A stretch of DNA of 55,675 nucleotides from JABHIE01 sp964584805 (GTDB lineage Bacteria; Planctomycetota; UBA1135): positions 1 through 55,675 of the forward strand of contig CAZPAY010000016.1 of the NCBI GenBank assembly GCA_964584805.1. Reading direction: 5' to 3'. Both the position numbers and the translations under genes were made by a program. The notes below the pieces were generated by a model that saw only the letters and a program-made list of their open reading frames with translations, did not search any database and had not been told where the DNA came from. Of this stretch, positions 43,714 to 51,836 are shown piece after piece (the first letter of the stretch is position 1; each line of letters starts with the position of its first letter).

Positions 43714-44547
43714 ATGTCCATCGAGCCAAACGCAGAGCAGCCGAGTCAACCGGTCGATTCATCTAAAGATTCCTCTCATGAATCTGGCGAAAGCGCGCGG
43801 ATGTCCTTTGGTGGACATTTAGATGAGTTGCGCAAACGCGTCGTGCGCGGCGTTCTGGTACTGGGAGTCTTGTTTCTTGTGGCATGGGGCGGTTTTGTGC
43901 GCCAACTTGAGGCACTATTCATGCTGCCGCACCGGCGTGCTGCCGAGGCGCTTTCGCATTACGACCCGCCGGTAGCGATTGATTTAAAGCTACAGGTGCT
44001 TGGCCCGGTCGAGCATGTTTTTTTTGATTTGAAAGTTGCGTTCATGGCGGCGATGTTGTTTGGCTTTCCTTATTTACTTTGGCAGATTTGGGCATTTATC
44101 GCGGCAGGCCTATTCCCCAAAGAGCGCAAGGTCGTTTTGGGGTATTTGCCCTTTTCCGTTCTAGCAGGGCTTACGGGTATTGGTTTCGGTTACAGCATCA
44201 TGATCCCTAAGGTGCTTGAGTTTTTGTACTCGATGGTTAACACCGAGTTGCTAGAGCCGGCTTATCGCTTGACGGATTACTTTTCGATTTTCTTGATGTT
44301 TACTTTTGCGCTGGCTCTGGTTTTTCAGTTGCCATTGCTGCTAATGGGCCTCGGCGCGGCCGGTATTGTTGATGCGCCCAAATTGCGCAAATACCGTCGA
44401 CATTTTATTTTGGGTGCATTCGTTATCGGCGCCATGTTGACCCCGCCCGATCCAATGAGCCAAGCCATGATGGCGACCCCAACGATTGTGCTTTACGAAG
44501 TTGGCATCTTGCTTGTGGCCATTCGCGGCATGAGGTCTAGTAAGTGA
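43714..44547 (+). CDS. tatC: Sec-independent protein translocase TatC
   Basis: Core receptor of the twin-arginine pathway, which exports folded proteins; 277 residues. It has the family start GGHLDELRKRVVRGVLVLG (the HLxELR motif) after a polar N-terminal extension of about 30 residues. Six hydrophobic helices follow, with AFMAAMLFGFPYLLWQIWAF, the conserved FPxLLWQxWxF region, and LMFTFALALVFQLPLLLM. The C-terminal segment FVIGAMLTPPDPMSQAMM is also characteristic. The cinA gene overlaps its stop by four bases (GTGA). No tatA or tatB is in the window. Confidence 0.94.
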   Translation: MSIEPNAEQPSQPVDSSKDSSHESGESARMSFGGHLDELRKRVVRGVLVLGVLFLVAWGGFVRQLEALFMLPHRRAAEALSHYDPPVAIDLKLQVLGPVEHVFFDLKVAFMAAMLFGFPYLLWQIWAFIAAGLFPKERKVVLGYLPFSVLAGLTGIGFGYSIMIPKVLEFLYSMVNTELLEPAYRLTDYFSIFLMFTFALALVFQLPLLLMGLGAAGIVDAPKLRKYRRHFILGAFVIGAMLTPPDPMSQAMMATPTIVLYEVGILLVAIRGMRSSK

Positions 44548-45812
44548 CCCAAATGGCGCGCGCGGTGCTTTTGAGCATCGGGGAAGAGCTGCTTGACGGT
44601 CGTATCCTTGACACGAACGCGGCTTTTTTTGCCCAAGAAATGCTGCAGGCGGGCATCCAAGTGGAAGCCATGCATACGATTGGCGATGCGCCGGGTGAGT
44701 TGGCCGCCGAGTTGCTGAGACTCGATGATCGTAAGGCTAGCGTGTTGATTACAACAGGCGGTCTTGGGCCTACTGCAGATGACCGAGTGCGTGCTGATTT
44801 TGCGCGTGCACTTGGGGTGTCGCTTGAGCCGGCGAATCTTGACGCGGCGGAAGCCCTCCAAAAGTTGTGGGGGCGCCATCACCAAGGCGTGGCACCCCCT
44901 GAATTTTTGGCTCAAGGCCATATTCCAAAGGGTTGTCAGGCTATGAGCAATCCCAAAGGAACCGCTTGGGGCTTTTCGGGGCAATTGCCTAACGGTTTGC
45001 GCTTCTGGTGCCTTCCAGGGCCTCCTCACGAATGCAAAGCCGTCTGGGCTGGCGGCGGCGGGGCGAGTGCCTTGAGTGAGCTCGTTAGCTCCACCCCAAT
45101 GCGTCTTGAGCTTTTCCATACGGTTGGCAAACCTGAGTCTTGGGTCGAGTCGCAAATTCATGACTTGATGCAGAGCCATGATGACCCGCGCATGGGCATC
45201 GTCGCAAGCGCCGAAAAAGTTACGGTTTCCGTTTTAACAAGTTGCGGGCAAAAGCAGTTAGACCTCATCGGCGATAAGTTGAAAAAACGCCTTGGGGATG
45301 TCCTGTGGGGCCGCGATGACGAGACGCTCGCCAGTTTGGCGGTGCGGTTGCTCTCCGAGCGTAACCAAACGGTTAGCTTTGCCGAATCCTGCACAGGTGG
45401 GCGTATTTCAGCGGCAATGACGGCCGTTCCTGGTGCATCTGCTGTGCTTGGGTATGGTTTTGTGACTTATGCCAATGAGGCTAAGGAGAGCGTGCTGGGG
45501 GTGTCTCCTGAGCTTTTAGAGGCGCACGGGGCGGTTTCGTCTGAGGTTGCGCAATCCATGGCTTTAGGTGCCCTGGAACAAGCTCAATCGGATTGGGCTA
45601 TTTCTGTTACCGGCATCGCAGGCCCTGGCGGTGGCACAGAGGAAAAACCCGTAGGCTTGGTCTATATCGGCGTTGCGGGGCCAGACGGCTACGCTCATGT
45701 CGCTCGCCGCAAGCTCTGGACGCGTGCGGGCCGTCATGGCATCCAGACTCAAACGGTGCGCGATGCACTCGATTCTTTAAGACGCGCACTTTTGGGCTTG
45801 CCGCCGCTATAG
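44544..45812 (+). CDS. cinA: CinA-type NMN amidohydrolase / ADP-ribose pyrophosphatase-like protein
   Basis: 422 residues. The N-terminal MoaB-like (COG1058) domain shows LLSIGEELLDGRILDTNAAF, then ITTGGLGPTADDRVRADFA. The C-terminal CinA domain, which deamidates nicotinamide mononucleotide in pyridine-nucleotide recycling, shows FAESCTGGRISAAMTAVPGA, GYGFVTYANEAKESVLGVS and SVTGIAGPGGGTEEKPVGLV. Both domains are complete. The start could be GTG 44544, overlapping the tatC stop, or ATG 44553; the second aligns better with family N-termini. Confidence 0.93.
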   Translation: MTQMARAVLLSIGEELLDGRILDTNAAFFAQEMLQAGIQVEAMHTIGDAPGELAAELLRLDDRKASVLITTGGLGPTADDRVRADFARALGVSLEPANLDAAEALQKLWGRHHQGVAPPEFLAQGHIPKGCQAMSNPKGTAWGFSGQLPNGLRFWCLPGPPHECKAVWAGGGGASALSELVSSTPMRLELFHTVGKPESWVESQIHDLMQSHDDPRMGIVASAEKVTVSVLTSCGQKQLDLIGDKLKKRLGDVLWGRDDETLASLAVRLLSERNQTVSFAESCTGGRISAAMTAVPGASAVLGYGFVTYANEAKESVLGVSPELLEAHGAVSSEVAQSMALGALEQAQSDWAISVTGIAGPGGGTEEKPVGLVYIGVAGPDGYAHVARRKLWTRAGRHGIQTQTVRDALDSLRRALLGLPPL

Positions 45813-45836
45813 AGCGTCCCTAGAATACTCGGCCAT

Positions 45837-45911
45837 TACCCGATGGTGTAATCGGCAACACAAGTGGTTTTGGTCCACTCATTCCAGGTTCAAGTCCTGG
45901 TCGGGTAGCCA
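45837..45911 (+). tRNA. tRNA-Gln (anticodon TTG)
   Basis: A complete cloverleaf: acceptor TACCCGA pairs with TCGGGTA, a D arm, an anticodon stem AGTGG/CCACT around the loop TTTTGGT (anticodon TTG), and a T arm with TTCAAGT between CCAGG and CCTGG. The discriminator G is followed by an encoded CCA. It lies 24 bases after the cinA stop and has its own terminator. Confidence 0.95.
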
Positions 45912-45918
45912 ACATAAG

Positions 45919-45953
45919 AAGACCGTCTGCTTTCTAGCAGGCGGTCTTTTTTT
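45919..45953 (+). terminator. Terminator of the tRNA-Gln gene
   Basis: A 12-bp stem (AAGACCGTCTGC / GCAGGCGGTCTT, one G-U pair) with a six-base loop, followed by a run of T. It starts eight bases after the tRNA end. Confidence 0.9.
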
Positions 45954-45999
45954 ACGGACGGCTCGCACTCAAATTTGAGTTTCGCGAGCGTTGCCCTGA

Positions 46000-46782
46000 C
46001 TATCGAAATGTAACGCCCGCTGGAATCGAAAGCGTAGCACCCGCTGGGATCACAGCGTCATCAACATGCCCGGATTGGCCATGCGCGATGACATGAGTGT
46101 GATTTTCGGAATCGTGCCGCGAAAACACGGCTTTGTGATGCTTGGACCAAAACCCCACTAAGGTGACATGTATTTCTTCAGGAGCAAGTTGAAATTGAAT
46201 CCCTTGAGCACTGTGTGAGGCACAAGAAGAATCGCCGCTTGTCGCTTTGCTCCCGTCAACGATGTGCCAATCAAGTTGGCTGAAACGCCCGTAAATCGTA
46301 AATGGAATCGGCCCCGTCGTGTCGAGATGCGCGGTCATCCAAGCGTCAAACTCACTCATTGGGATGTCTTGCATAATCTGAATGGTCGACCACTCGGGAA
46401 CATGGGCAGCAACCATCATGCAAGCCCCGGCATCGTTGGCAAGTTGCGTGCGGATTTCTTTTGCCTCGCCATTACGCGGCCGAGTGATGTGTGCCATGCC
46501 GCGGTGAATGGTGATTTCCCCATCTAGGTCGGCGGCGGCGCCAAGAGCAATCAAGTCTTCGGATGGCATGAGCTCAGCCAAAGTCACAAGCGCATCAACC
46601 TCACCGCGTTTGTGCATGCCCGGGAGGCTGCCCCAGATGTGCACTTCGGGCAAAGCCGGTTTTGTAGTAGCGGCTGATTGCGGCTCGTTGGCTTGTGCTT
46701 CGTCATGAGTTTGAGAAACGGGCGCAACGCAAGAAGCGGCAAGTATCGTAAGCCCTAAGGCGAGGAGGGTCGTTGATTTCAT
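46000..46782 (-). CDS. Acetolactate-decarboxylase-like lipoprotein
   Basis: 260 residues. A signal peptide ends in the lipobox AASC. The mature part resembles the acetolactate decarboxylase (AlsD/BudA) fold: TLAELMPSEDLIALGAAADL, LDGEITIHRG, PFTIYGRFSQLDW, then VTLVGFWSKHHKAVFSRHDS and NHTHVIAHGQSGHVDDAVI. The H-x-H followed by GHV matches the position of the enzyme's zinc ligands. Standard AlsD is cytoplasmic or secreted, so a lipid-anchored member is odd; enzymatic activity is not certain. Its start overlaps the stop of folA by four bases, so it is the last gene of thyA-folA-this gene. Confidence 0.6.
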   Translation of the reverse strand: MKSTTLLALGLTILAASCVAPVSQTHDEAQANEPQSAATTKPALPEVHIWGSLPGMHKRGEVDALVTLAELMPSEDLIALGAAADLDGEITIHRGMAHITRPRNGEAKEIRTQLANDAGACMMVAAHVPEWSTIQIMQDIPMSEFDAWMTAHLDTTGPIPFTIYGRFSQLDWHIVDGSKATSGDSSCASHSAQGIQFQLAPEEIHVTLVGFWSKHHKAVFSRHDSENHTHVIAHGQSGHVDDAVIPAGATLSIPAGVTFR

Positions 46783-47294
46783 TTGCGGGTGTAGTGGCAG
46801 AATGTGAATGGAATGCTGTTTTCGTGTTGCATCTCTGATTCAGACGCCAACTGCCATTTGTTTTCTTCCGTTTGGAAGAAAGTGTCGCAAGCAAAAGAAC
46901 CACGGACGGCGGTCAGATGGATGTTGGTGCATCCACCATGCTTTAAAGCCTCCGCGTAAACTTGACCGCCGCCGATGACGAAAATGTCGTCGATGGTTTC
47001 GGCTTGGCAAGTTGCCAAGGCCTCATCGAATGAGCCCACGCGTGTGACCCCCTCGGGGTAGTGCATGGTTTTCTTCGAGCTCAAGACGATGTTTTTGCGC
47101 CCAGGTAGTGGGCGGAATTTTTCAGGGATGGAGAACCAAGTTTTGCGACCCATGATGACCGCATTGTTGCCAGCGCCAGTGGTGATTTTTTTGAAATACG
47201 CAAGGTCAGCCGAAAGCCGCCATGGCAGGTCACCGTTGAGACCAATGCCGCCGGTCTCATCGCAAGCGAGGATGATGGAAAACCCGTCACTCAC
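46779..47294 (-). CDS. folA: Dihydrofolate reductase
   Basis: Reduces dihydrofolate to tetrahydrofolate with NADPH; 171 residues, usual length. Seen: IILACDETGGIGLNGDLPWR with the Met20-type loop and the substrate Asp in its expected place, NNAVIMGRKTWFSIPEKFRP (NADPH-binding GRKTW), LPGRKNIVLSS, DIFVIGGGQVYAEAL, and IHLTAVRGSFACDTFF. It overlaps the thyA stop by four bases. ThyA consumes methylene-tetrahydrofolate and makes dihydrofolate, which FolA then reduces, so the pair is a functional couple. Confidence 0.95.
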   Translation of the reverse strand: MSDGFSIILACDETGGIGLNGDLPWRLSADLAYFKKITTGAGNNAVIMGRKTWFSIPEKFRPLPGRKNIVLSSKKTMHYPEGVTRVGSFDEALATCQAETIDDIFVIGGGQVYAEALKHGGCTNIHLTAVRGSFACDTFFQTEENKWQLASESEMQHENSIPFTFCHYTRK

Positions 47295-48073
47295 ACCGCA
47301 ACCTCAAAACGAATGAAGGGGTCGTGCTGGTAATCATGCAAGACGATGTCTTCAAAGGTCATTTCGTCGAGCGGTTTGTCGGCAATTTCAAGGCGAGGCA
47401 ATTTTTTCGGCTCGCGCTTGAGTTGCGCTTGCAGGCCCTCGACATGGTTGCTGTAGATGTGGGCATCGCCGATGGTGTGCACGAAGTAACGCGGGGTCAT
47501 GCCGACCTCTTGGGCGACCATTGCGTTGAGCAGTGCGTAAGAGGCAATATTGAATGGCACGCCCAAAGCCAAATCGGCGGATCGCTGGTAAAGTTGCAAA
47601 TCAAGCTCGCCATCGTTGGTTGCGTAAAACTGAAAAAACGCATGGCAGGGTGGCAATTTCATGTCAGGTAGATCACCGACATTCCATGCGCTCACGATAT
47701 TGCGGCGCGAGGTCGGGTCGTTTTTGAGTAAGTCAATCGCCCCTTTGATTTGATCAATGCCCTGGCCGCCCCAGTTGCGCCACTGATGGCCATAAATCGG
47801 GCCAAGCTCACCTTTTTCGTCGGCCCAGGCATCCCAGATGGGGGTGTTTTGAGTCAGGCCGTCGTTGATGTTGGTTGAGCCACGCAAAAACCAAAGCAAC
47901 TCATGCACAACAGCTTTAAACAACACCTTTTTGGTTGTCAGCAAAGGGAAGCCCTCGCGCAGGTCATAACGGGTTTGCGTGCCAAAAATGGAACGCGTGC
48001 CGGTGCCAGTACGGTCGGCGCGGATTTCGCCCTCAGAGAGGACTTGGCGGATGAGGTCGAGGTAGGGGCGCAT
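47291..48073 (-). CDS. thyA: Thymidylate synthase ThyA
   Basis: Converts dUMP to dTMP with methylene-tetrahydrofolate; 260 residues, close to E. coli ThyA (264). Seen: RADRTGTGTRSIFG with the phosphate-binding Arg, TTKKVLFKAVVHELLWFLRG, GPIYGHQWRNWGG, and the catalytic Cys143 in LPPCHAFFQFY. The C-terminal end is the short RFEVAV, related to the usual 'PIAV'-type tail. First gene of the thyA-folA-lipoprotein run. Classical ThyA rather than ThyX goes with having FolA next to it. Confidence 0.96.
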   Translation of the reverse strand: MRPYLDLIRQVLSEGEIRADRTGTGTRSIFGTQTRYDLREGFPLLTTKKVLFKAVVHELLWFLRGSTNINDGLTQNTPIWDAWADEKGELGPIYGHQWRNWGGQGIDQIKGAIDLLKNDPTSRRNIVSAWNVGDLPDMKLPPCHAFFQFYATNDGELDLQLYQRSADLALGVPFNIASYALLNAMVAQEVGMTPRYFVHTIGDAHIYSNHVEGLQAQLKREPKKLPRLEIADKPLDEMTFEDIVLHDYQHDPFIRFEVAV

Positions 48074-48145
48074 GAGGGGTTGTGGTTCGGCTTTATCTTA
48101 AAGCCTTGGAGTTGCTAAAACCGCACCAAAGCCAACCTCCGATAC

Positions 48146-48185
48146 AAAAGTAAGACGGCCGCCAGGAAAACCTGACGGCCGCTTA
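48146..48185 (-). terminator. Terminator of the porin gene
   Basis: On the minus strand a long hairpin (CGGCCGTCAGG / CCTGGCGGCCG with one mismatch, extended by GTAAG/CTTAC across a bulge) with a TTTT loop is followed by TTTTG. It is the second of two hairpins after the porin stop. Confidence 0.65.
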
Positions 48186-48243
48186 CCGAGGATTTAGGTT
48201 CGTAGGCCCGACCCCTTTCGGCGGGGGGGCCGAACCTGCTCGG
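48186..48243 (-). other. Structured 3' UTR hairpin right after the porin stop
   Basis: Immediately after the porin stop codon a ~58-nt element folds from nested arms: CCGAG/CTCGG outside, AGGTTCG/CGAACCT, GGCCC/GGGCC, and CCCC/GGGG inside. It ends where the terminator hairpin begins. It may stabilise the mRNA end. Confidence 0.5.
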
Positions 48244-49461
48244 TTAGAACTTCATGTTGATTTGAGCGAACATCCAAGTCTGCTTGTCTTGGTTGAGCGT
48301 CGCATCGCCTGGGTTGAACTGAGAGACACCAACGAAGAGGCCCGTGCGCTTACCGAGTTTGCCTTTGAAGTAAAGGTCGATTTCGGTGCCAATGTCATCA
48401 GAATCTTGGTCGAAACCATTGATGCTGGCGCCAGGGTACCCGGCAGTCGCTGAGATGCTTTCTTCTGTGAAGTTGTGAATCTCGGCGAAACCTTTCCAGC
48501 CGTCCATGACGGGCATGGAAGCTTTAAGGATGAAATCGTTGTAGTTAGTCCAACGAACGATGTCTTGCCAACCACTGTAGCAGTGGCCCAAAGGGTGGAC
48601 GCGTTGGAAATCTGGAGCGTAGACTTCGTAACCGAAGCCAAGCTTGAGGCCATCGCCCATGTCTTTGGTTGCATCGAGAACAAGCATGTCGCCATCCCAT
48701 TCATCTTCGCCAATACCAGTCCCGTTTTGAAGGGCGTATTCGAGGTTCCATGATAGGCCCATGTTGTTGCCGTCAAGCAAGACGCCGTAAGTCATGAAAT
48801 CTTGCTTAGCGTCATCGAAGTCCATTTTGAGGATGTAGGCGTCGTAGTTGAACATCTCTGCAGAGTTCTCGAAGTAGAGACCTGAAAGAGTGTGCTCTTC
48901 AGTACCATCTTTGTAGCTTGGGTGGAAGCCAGCAGCAGGGCGGACCGAGAATAGGTCAAACTTGTGACCCTCTTGCTTGACGGATGCGTGCAATCCTTCA
49001 AAACTACGAGCTGTAGGAGCCCACCAGTTGTCGCCAATCATGCGGCCATTGCCGTACTTCATCTTGAAGCGGCCAAACTTAACATCAGCCAAATCGAACA
49101 CATCGGCTACTTTGCCGTAGGCTTGATAGACAGTGTTTCCTTCGAAAGAATCACCAAGGTCACGTGATGACTTAAGCTTTTGCAGCTCAATAAATGCGTT
49201 GACGCGATCGTTGACCTGAGCGTCCATGAAAAGGCGGAAACGGGCTGTGTTGGCAGTATAGTCAACAGCAGTCACTGTTCCGTCCTTCTTAGCAGTGAAT
49301 GTGTTGCCATCGCGGCTTTCTGCGCGCCAACGCATTTCACCACCGATGGTCAGTTTTTGGACACCAGGGGCGGTAAGAACCGCGCCATCCTGTGCTTGCA
49401 CAGGTGCTGGAATGAGAAGAAGTGCAGTAATTGCACTAAGAGCGATGAGTTTCGCAGTCAT
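48244..49461 (-). CDS. Outer-membrane beta-barrel porin (alginate-export-like)
   Basis: 405 residues with a signal peptide cleaved near PVQAQDG. The rest alternates polar and hydrophobic residues as in a barrel, for example GGEMRWRAESRDGNTF, ARFRLFMDAQVNDRVNAFIE, and FGRFKMKYGNGRMIGDNWW. It ends in aromatic Phe (FAQINMKF), the usual outer-membrane-protein signal. The pattern R-x-R-...-FIELQ and KFGRFKMKYGNGR resembles alginate-export/porin domain proteins. It implies a Gram-negative type outer membrane. The cargo is unknown. A 153-base gap precedes the start; I see no certain promoter in it. Confidence 0.75.
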   Translation of the reverse strand: MTAKLIALSAITALLLIPAPVQAQDGAVLTAPGVQKLTIGGEMRWRAESRDGNTFTAKKDGTVTAVDYTANTARFRLFMDAQVNDRVNAFIELQKLKSSRDLGDSFEGNTVYQAYGKVADVFDLADVKFGRFKMKYGNGRMIGDNWWAPTARSFEGLHASVKQEGHKFDLFSVRPAAGFHPSYKDGTEEHTLSGLYFENSAEMFNYDAYILKMDFDDAKQDFMTYGVLLDGNNMGLSWNLEYALQNGTGIGEDEWDGDMLVLDATKDMGDGLKLGFGYEVYAPDFQRVHPLGHCYSGWQDIVRWTNYNDFILKASMPVMDGWKGFAEIHNFTEESISATAGYPGASINGFDQDSDDIGTEIDLYFKGKLGKRTGLFVGVSQFNPGDATLNQDKQTWMFAQINMKF

Positions 49462-49614
49462 GACGAACCTTTTTGGTTTTAGTTATGGGGGGCCGATGGG
49501 CGGTTACGCTCACCGGGTTTCGGCAGATTTAACCCTTGAGGGAATGAGGTGTAGAGTCTTTTTCTATATATTTCCCTATCTACCCCCGAAAAGGGCAAAA
49601 TAGTGCACTTTGAG

Positions 49615-50364
49615 CTACCTCAAATGTAGGTATTCCGCGCATTCGTAGCGATTTCGACGAAACTCATCTGCTACATCTAATTCAGCCGATTTCCACACGG
49701 ATGGCTCAAAAACAACGCCTAGGGCTTTAGAAAAGGCCTTTTTCAGCATCCCCTTGTCTGGATGTCGCCCTAATTCCCCAATGTCAGGGGTCTCTTTAGA
49801 GACTTGCAAAACCAAACTGCCGTGGAAGAGCACCCAGCCATCGCGGCGCCGTGCAGCACTGCCCAACACCTTGCCCGAATGAAGGGTCAGGTCAAGAGGT
49901 GAAGAGTCTTCAAAGCACCAAGCTGAACCTGGCCGATCACTCGCCAAAGGGGCATCTCGCCGCAAAGTCACGGGCGTTTCAGCCACTTCGCTCAAAACCT
50001 CAGCCATCGCCTCATGAATCACTTCCATCGCCGCCGCTGGACCGCCAGCCAAAGCTCCCGTTTCTGGCATACACAAGGAGTAGGTCAACTCATGCTCATG
50101 CAAAATCGCCTTGCCGCCTGTCATCCGCCTCACGACCTCGCCACCGCGGGCAATGACCGCATCAAGCGGCAAATCAGCGGCCTTTTGGAAATACCCTAAA
50201 GATAGGGTCGGTTTCGCCCAACTGTAAAAACGCAAAGTCGGCCCAACACGGCACTCGAGCAGCGCCTCGTCTCGCGCCATGTTTTCGGCTGCGGGTAGCG
50301 GCGGGTCGTCGAAGAAACGACCCGGCAACTCATTGGCGGCTTTGTCTAACTGCACCGGAAGCAA
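49615..50364 (-). CDS. LipM-type octanoyltransferase / lipoate-protein ligase
   Basis: 249 residues of the BPL/LPL fold. Seen: AENMARDEALLE, TLSLGYFQK, RRMTGGKAILHEHELTYSLC, and GSAWCFEDSSPLDLTLHSGK followed by VLGSAARRRDGW and FHGSLVL. Cys150 sits where LipM has its acyl-enzyme cysteine, and Lys165 matches the adenylate/lysine position. This supports octanoyl transfer more than LplA ligase activity, though either would lipoylate GcvH. It overlaps the end of gcvPB by 19 bases and closes the glycine-cleavage operon. Confidence 0.82.
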   Translation of the reverse strand: MLPVQLDKAANELPGRFFDDPPLPAAENMARDEALLECRVGPTLRFYSWAKPTLSLGYFQKAADLPLDAVIARGGEVVRRMTGGKAILHEHELTYSLCMPETGALAGGPAAAMEVIHEAMAEVLSEVAETPVTLRRDAPLASDRPGSAWCFEDSSPLDLTLHSGKVLGSAARRRDGWVLFHGSLVLQVSKETPDIGELGRHPDKGMLKKAFSKALGVVFEPSVWKSAELDVADEFRRNRYECAEYLHLR

Positions 50365-51836
50365 AGCTGCGGATCTTTCACGGCTCGTGCTTCATCCACC
50401 CTCGAAACGGGCATCTCGGTCGGCGCGGCGTGCAATCGCTCATCACCCGCACGCGCCTCAGCGGCAATCTGCGCCATCGTCGCGGCAAAAGCATCAAGCG
50501 TCTCGCGCGATTCGGTTTCAGTCGGCTCAATCATGATGGCCTCATTAACCACCAGCGGGAAGTAAACCGTTGGAGGGTGATAGCCCAAATCAATAAGCCG
50601 CTTCGCGACATCAATCGTATGGACGCCTGCATCGCGCATTTCTTTCGTCGGCCGCGCCACAAACTCGTGCATGCAAATGCGATCGTAAGGCACGCGCCAA
50701 TCTTGATTGCATTTCACCCGAAGGTAGTTGGCGTTGAGCACAGAATTTTCAGCCACGCGGCGGATGCCCGCATCACCTAAAGCCTTGATGTAGGCATAGG
50801 CTCGCACCAAAACCATAAAGTGCGCATGGAAACCGCGCACGCGCCCGATTGATTGGGGCAAATCGGCAAAGTGATAACCCTCGTCGTCAGAAACGACCAT
50901 CGGGTTAGGCAGATACTTGCTTAACTCTTCAGTCACGCAAATCGGGCCGGAGCCAGGGCCGCCGCCGCCGTGCGGAGTCGAAAACGACTTATGCAAATTC
51001 AGGTGCATCATGTCGATGCCGAAGTCGCCGGGTCGCGCCACACCCATGATGGCATTAAAATTCGCCCCATCCATATAGACTTTCCCGCCCGCCTTGTGGA
51101 CGAGGTCGCAAATCTCAGAAATGCGTGTCTCAAACAGCCCTAAAGTGCTGGGGTTGGTCACCATAAAGCCTGCCGTGTCGGGGCCAAGGTGTGCAATAAG
51201 GTCGTCAACATCCGTCAGGCCATCCTCACCACTCTTTACGGTTTTGACTTTGAACCCAGCCAAGGTGCAGCTCGCAGGATTGGTGCCATGGGCACTATCT
51301 GGAATCAAAATCGTGCGCCGGTCGTTTTCGCCACGCTCGTCAAGCCAAGCACGCAACACCATAAGTGCGGTCAATTCGCCGTGAGCGCCTGCCGCAGGGT
51401 GCAGCGTCACGCCCGGCAACCCTGTGGCCGTAGCTAAATCGGTTTGCAAGCGATGCATCAAACTCAGCGCACCTTGGACCTCGCCCTCGTCTTGGAGAGG
51501 GTGCAAGCCCGCCCAGGCTGCGTTGCTTGCGATGGCATCGTTAACCAGTGGGTTGTATTTCATGGTGCACGAGCCAAGCGGATAAAACTGCGTGGTAATC
51601 GCATAGTTTTTCTGGCTCAACTGCGTGAAGTGCCGCACCAAATCCAGCTCGCCCATTTCGGGCAAAGCAGGTGGGGCATCACGCAATTCGCGCGTGGGTA
51701 AAGGTGCGACGCTCGCCTTGGCATCAGTGCCCAAGCCGCCCGCCGTCGCTATGGTTCGATCGGCACCGTTGTGGCGCACGCATCGCCGACCTGGTCGGCT
51801 AGATTCAAACAAAAGAGGGACTTCGTTTAAGTTCAT
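50346..51836 (-). CDS. gcvPB: Glycine dehydrogenase (decarboxylating) subunit 2
   Basis: C-terminal half of split P protein of the glycine cleavage system, about 496 residues from ATG 51836. It carries the PLP-binding lysine in NLHKSFSTPHGGGGPGSG, with IPDSAHGTNPASC, FMVTNPSTLGLFE and DGANFNAIMGVARPGDFGID before it. The C-terminal end RVDEARAVKDPQLCF resembles the family tail. The start overlaps the gcvPA stop by four bases; the frame is open to 51917 but that extension overlaps gcvPA. The H-protein-bound lipoyl arm and GcvT complete the reaction. Confidence 0.95.
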   Translation of the reverse strand: MNLNEVPLLFESSRPGRRCVRHNGADRTIATAGGLGTDAKASVAPLPTRELRDAPPALPEMGELDLVRHFTQLSQKNYAITTQFYPLGSCTMKYNPLVNDAIASNAAWAGLHPLQDEGEVQGALSLMHRLQTDLATATGLPGVTLHPAAGAHGELTALMVLRAWLDERGENDRRTILIPDSAHGTNPASCTLAGFKVKTVKSGEDGLTDVDDLIAHLGPDTAGFMVTNPSTLGLFETRISEICDLVHKAGGKVYMDGANFNAIMGVARPGDFGIDMMHLNLHKSFSTPHGGGGPGSGPICVTEELSKYLPNPMVVSDDEGYHFADLPQSIGRVRGFHAHFMVLVRAYAYIKALGDAGIRRVAENSVLNANYLRVKCNQDWRVPYDRICMHEFVARPTKEMRDAGVHTIDVAKRLIDLGYHPPTVYFPLVVNEAIMIEPTETESRETLDAFAATMAQIAAEARAGDERLHAAPTEMPVSRVDEARAVKDPQLCFRCS

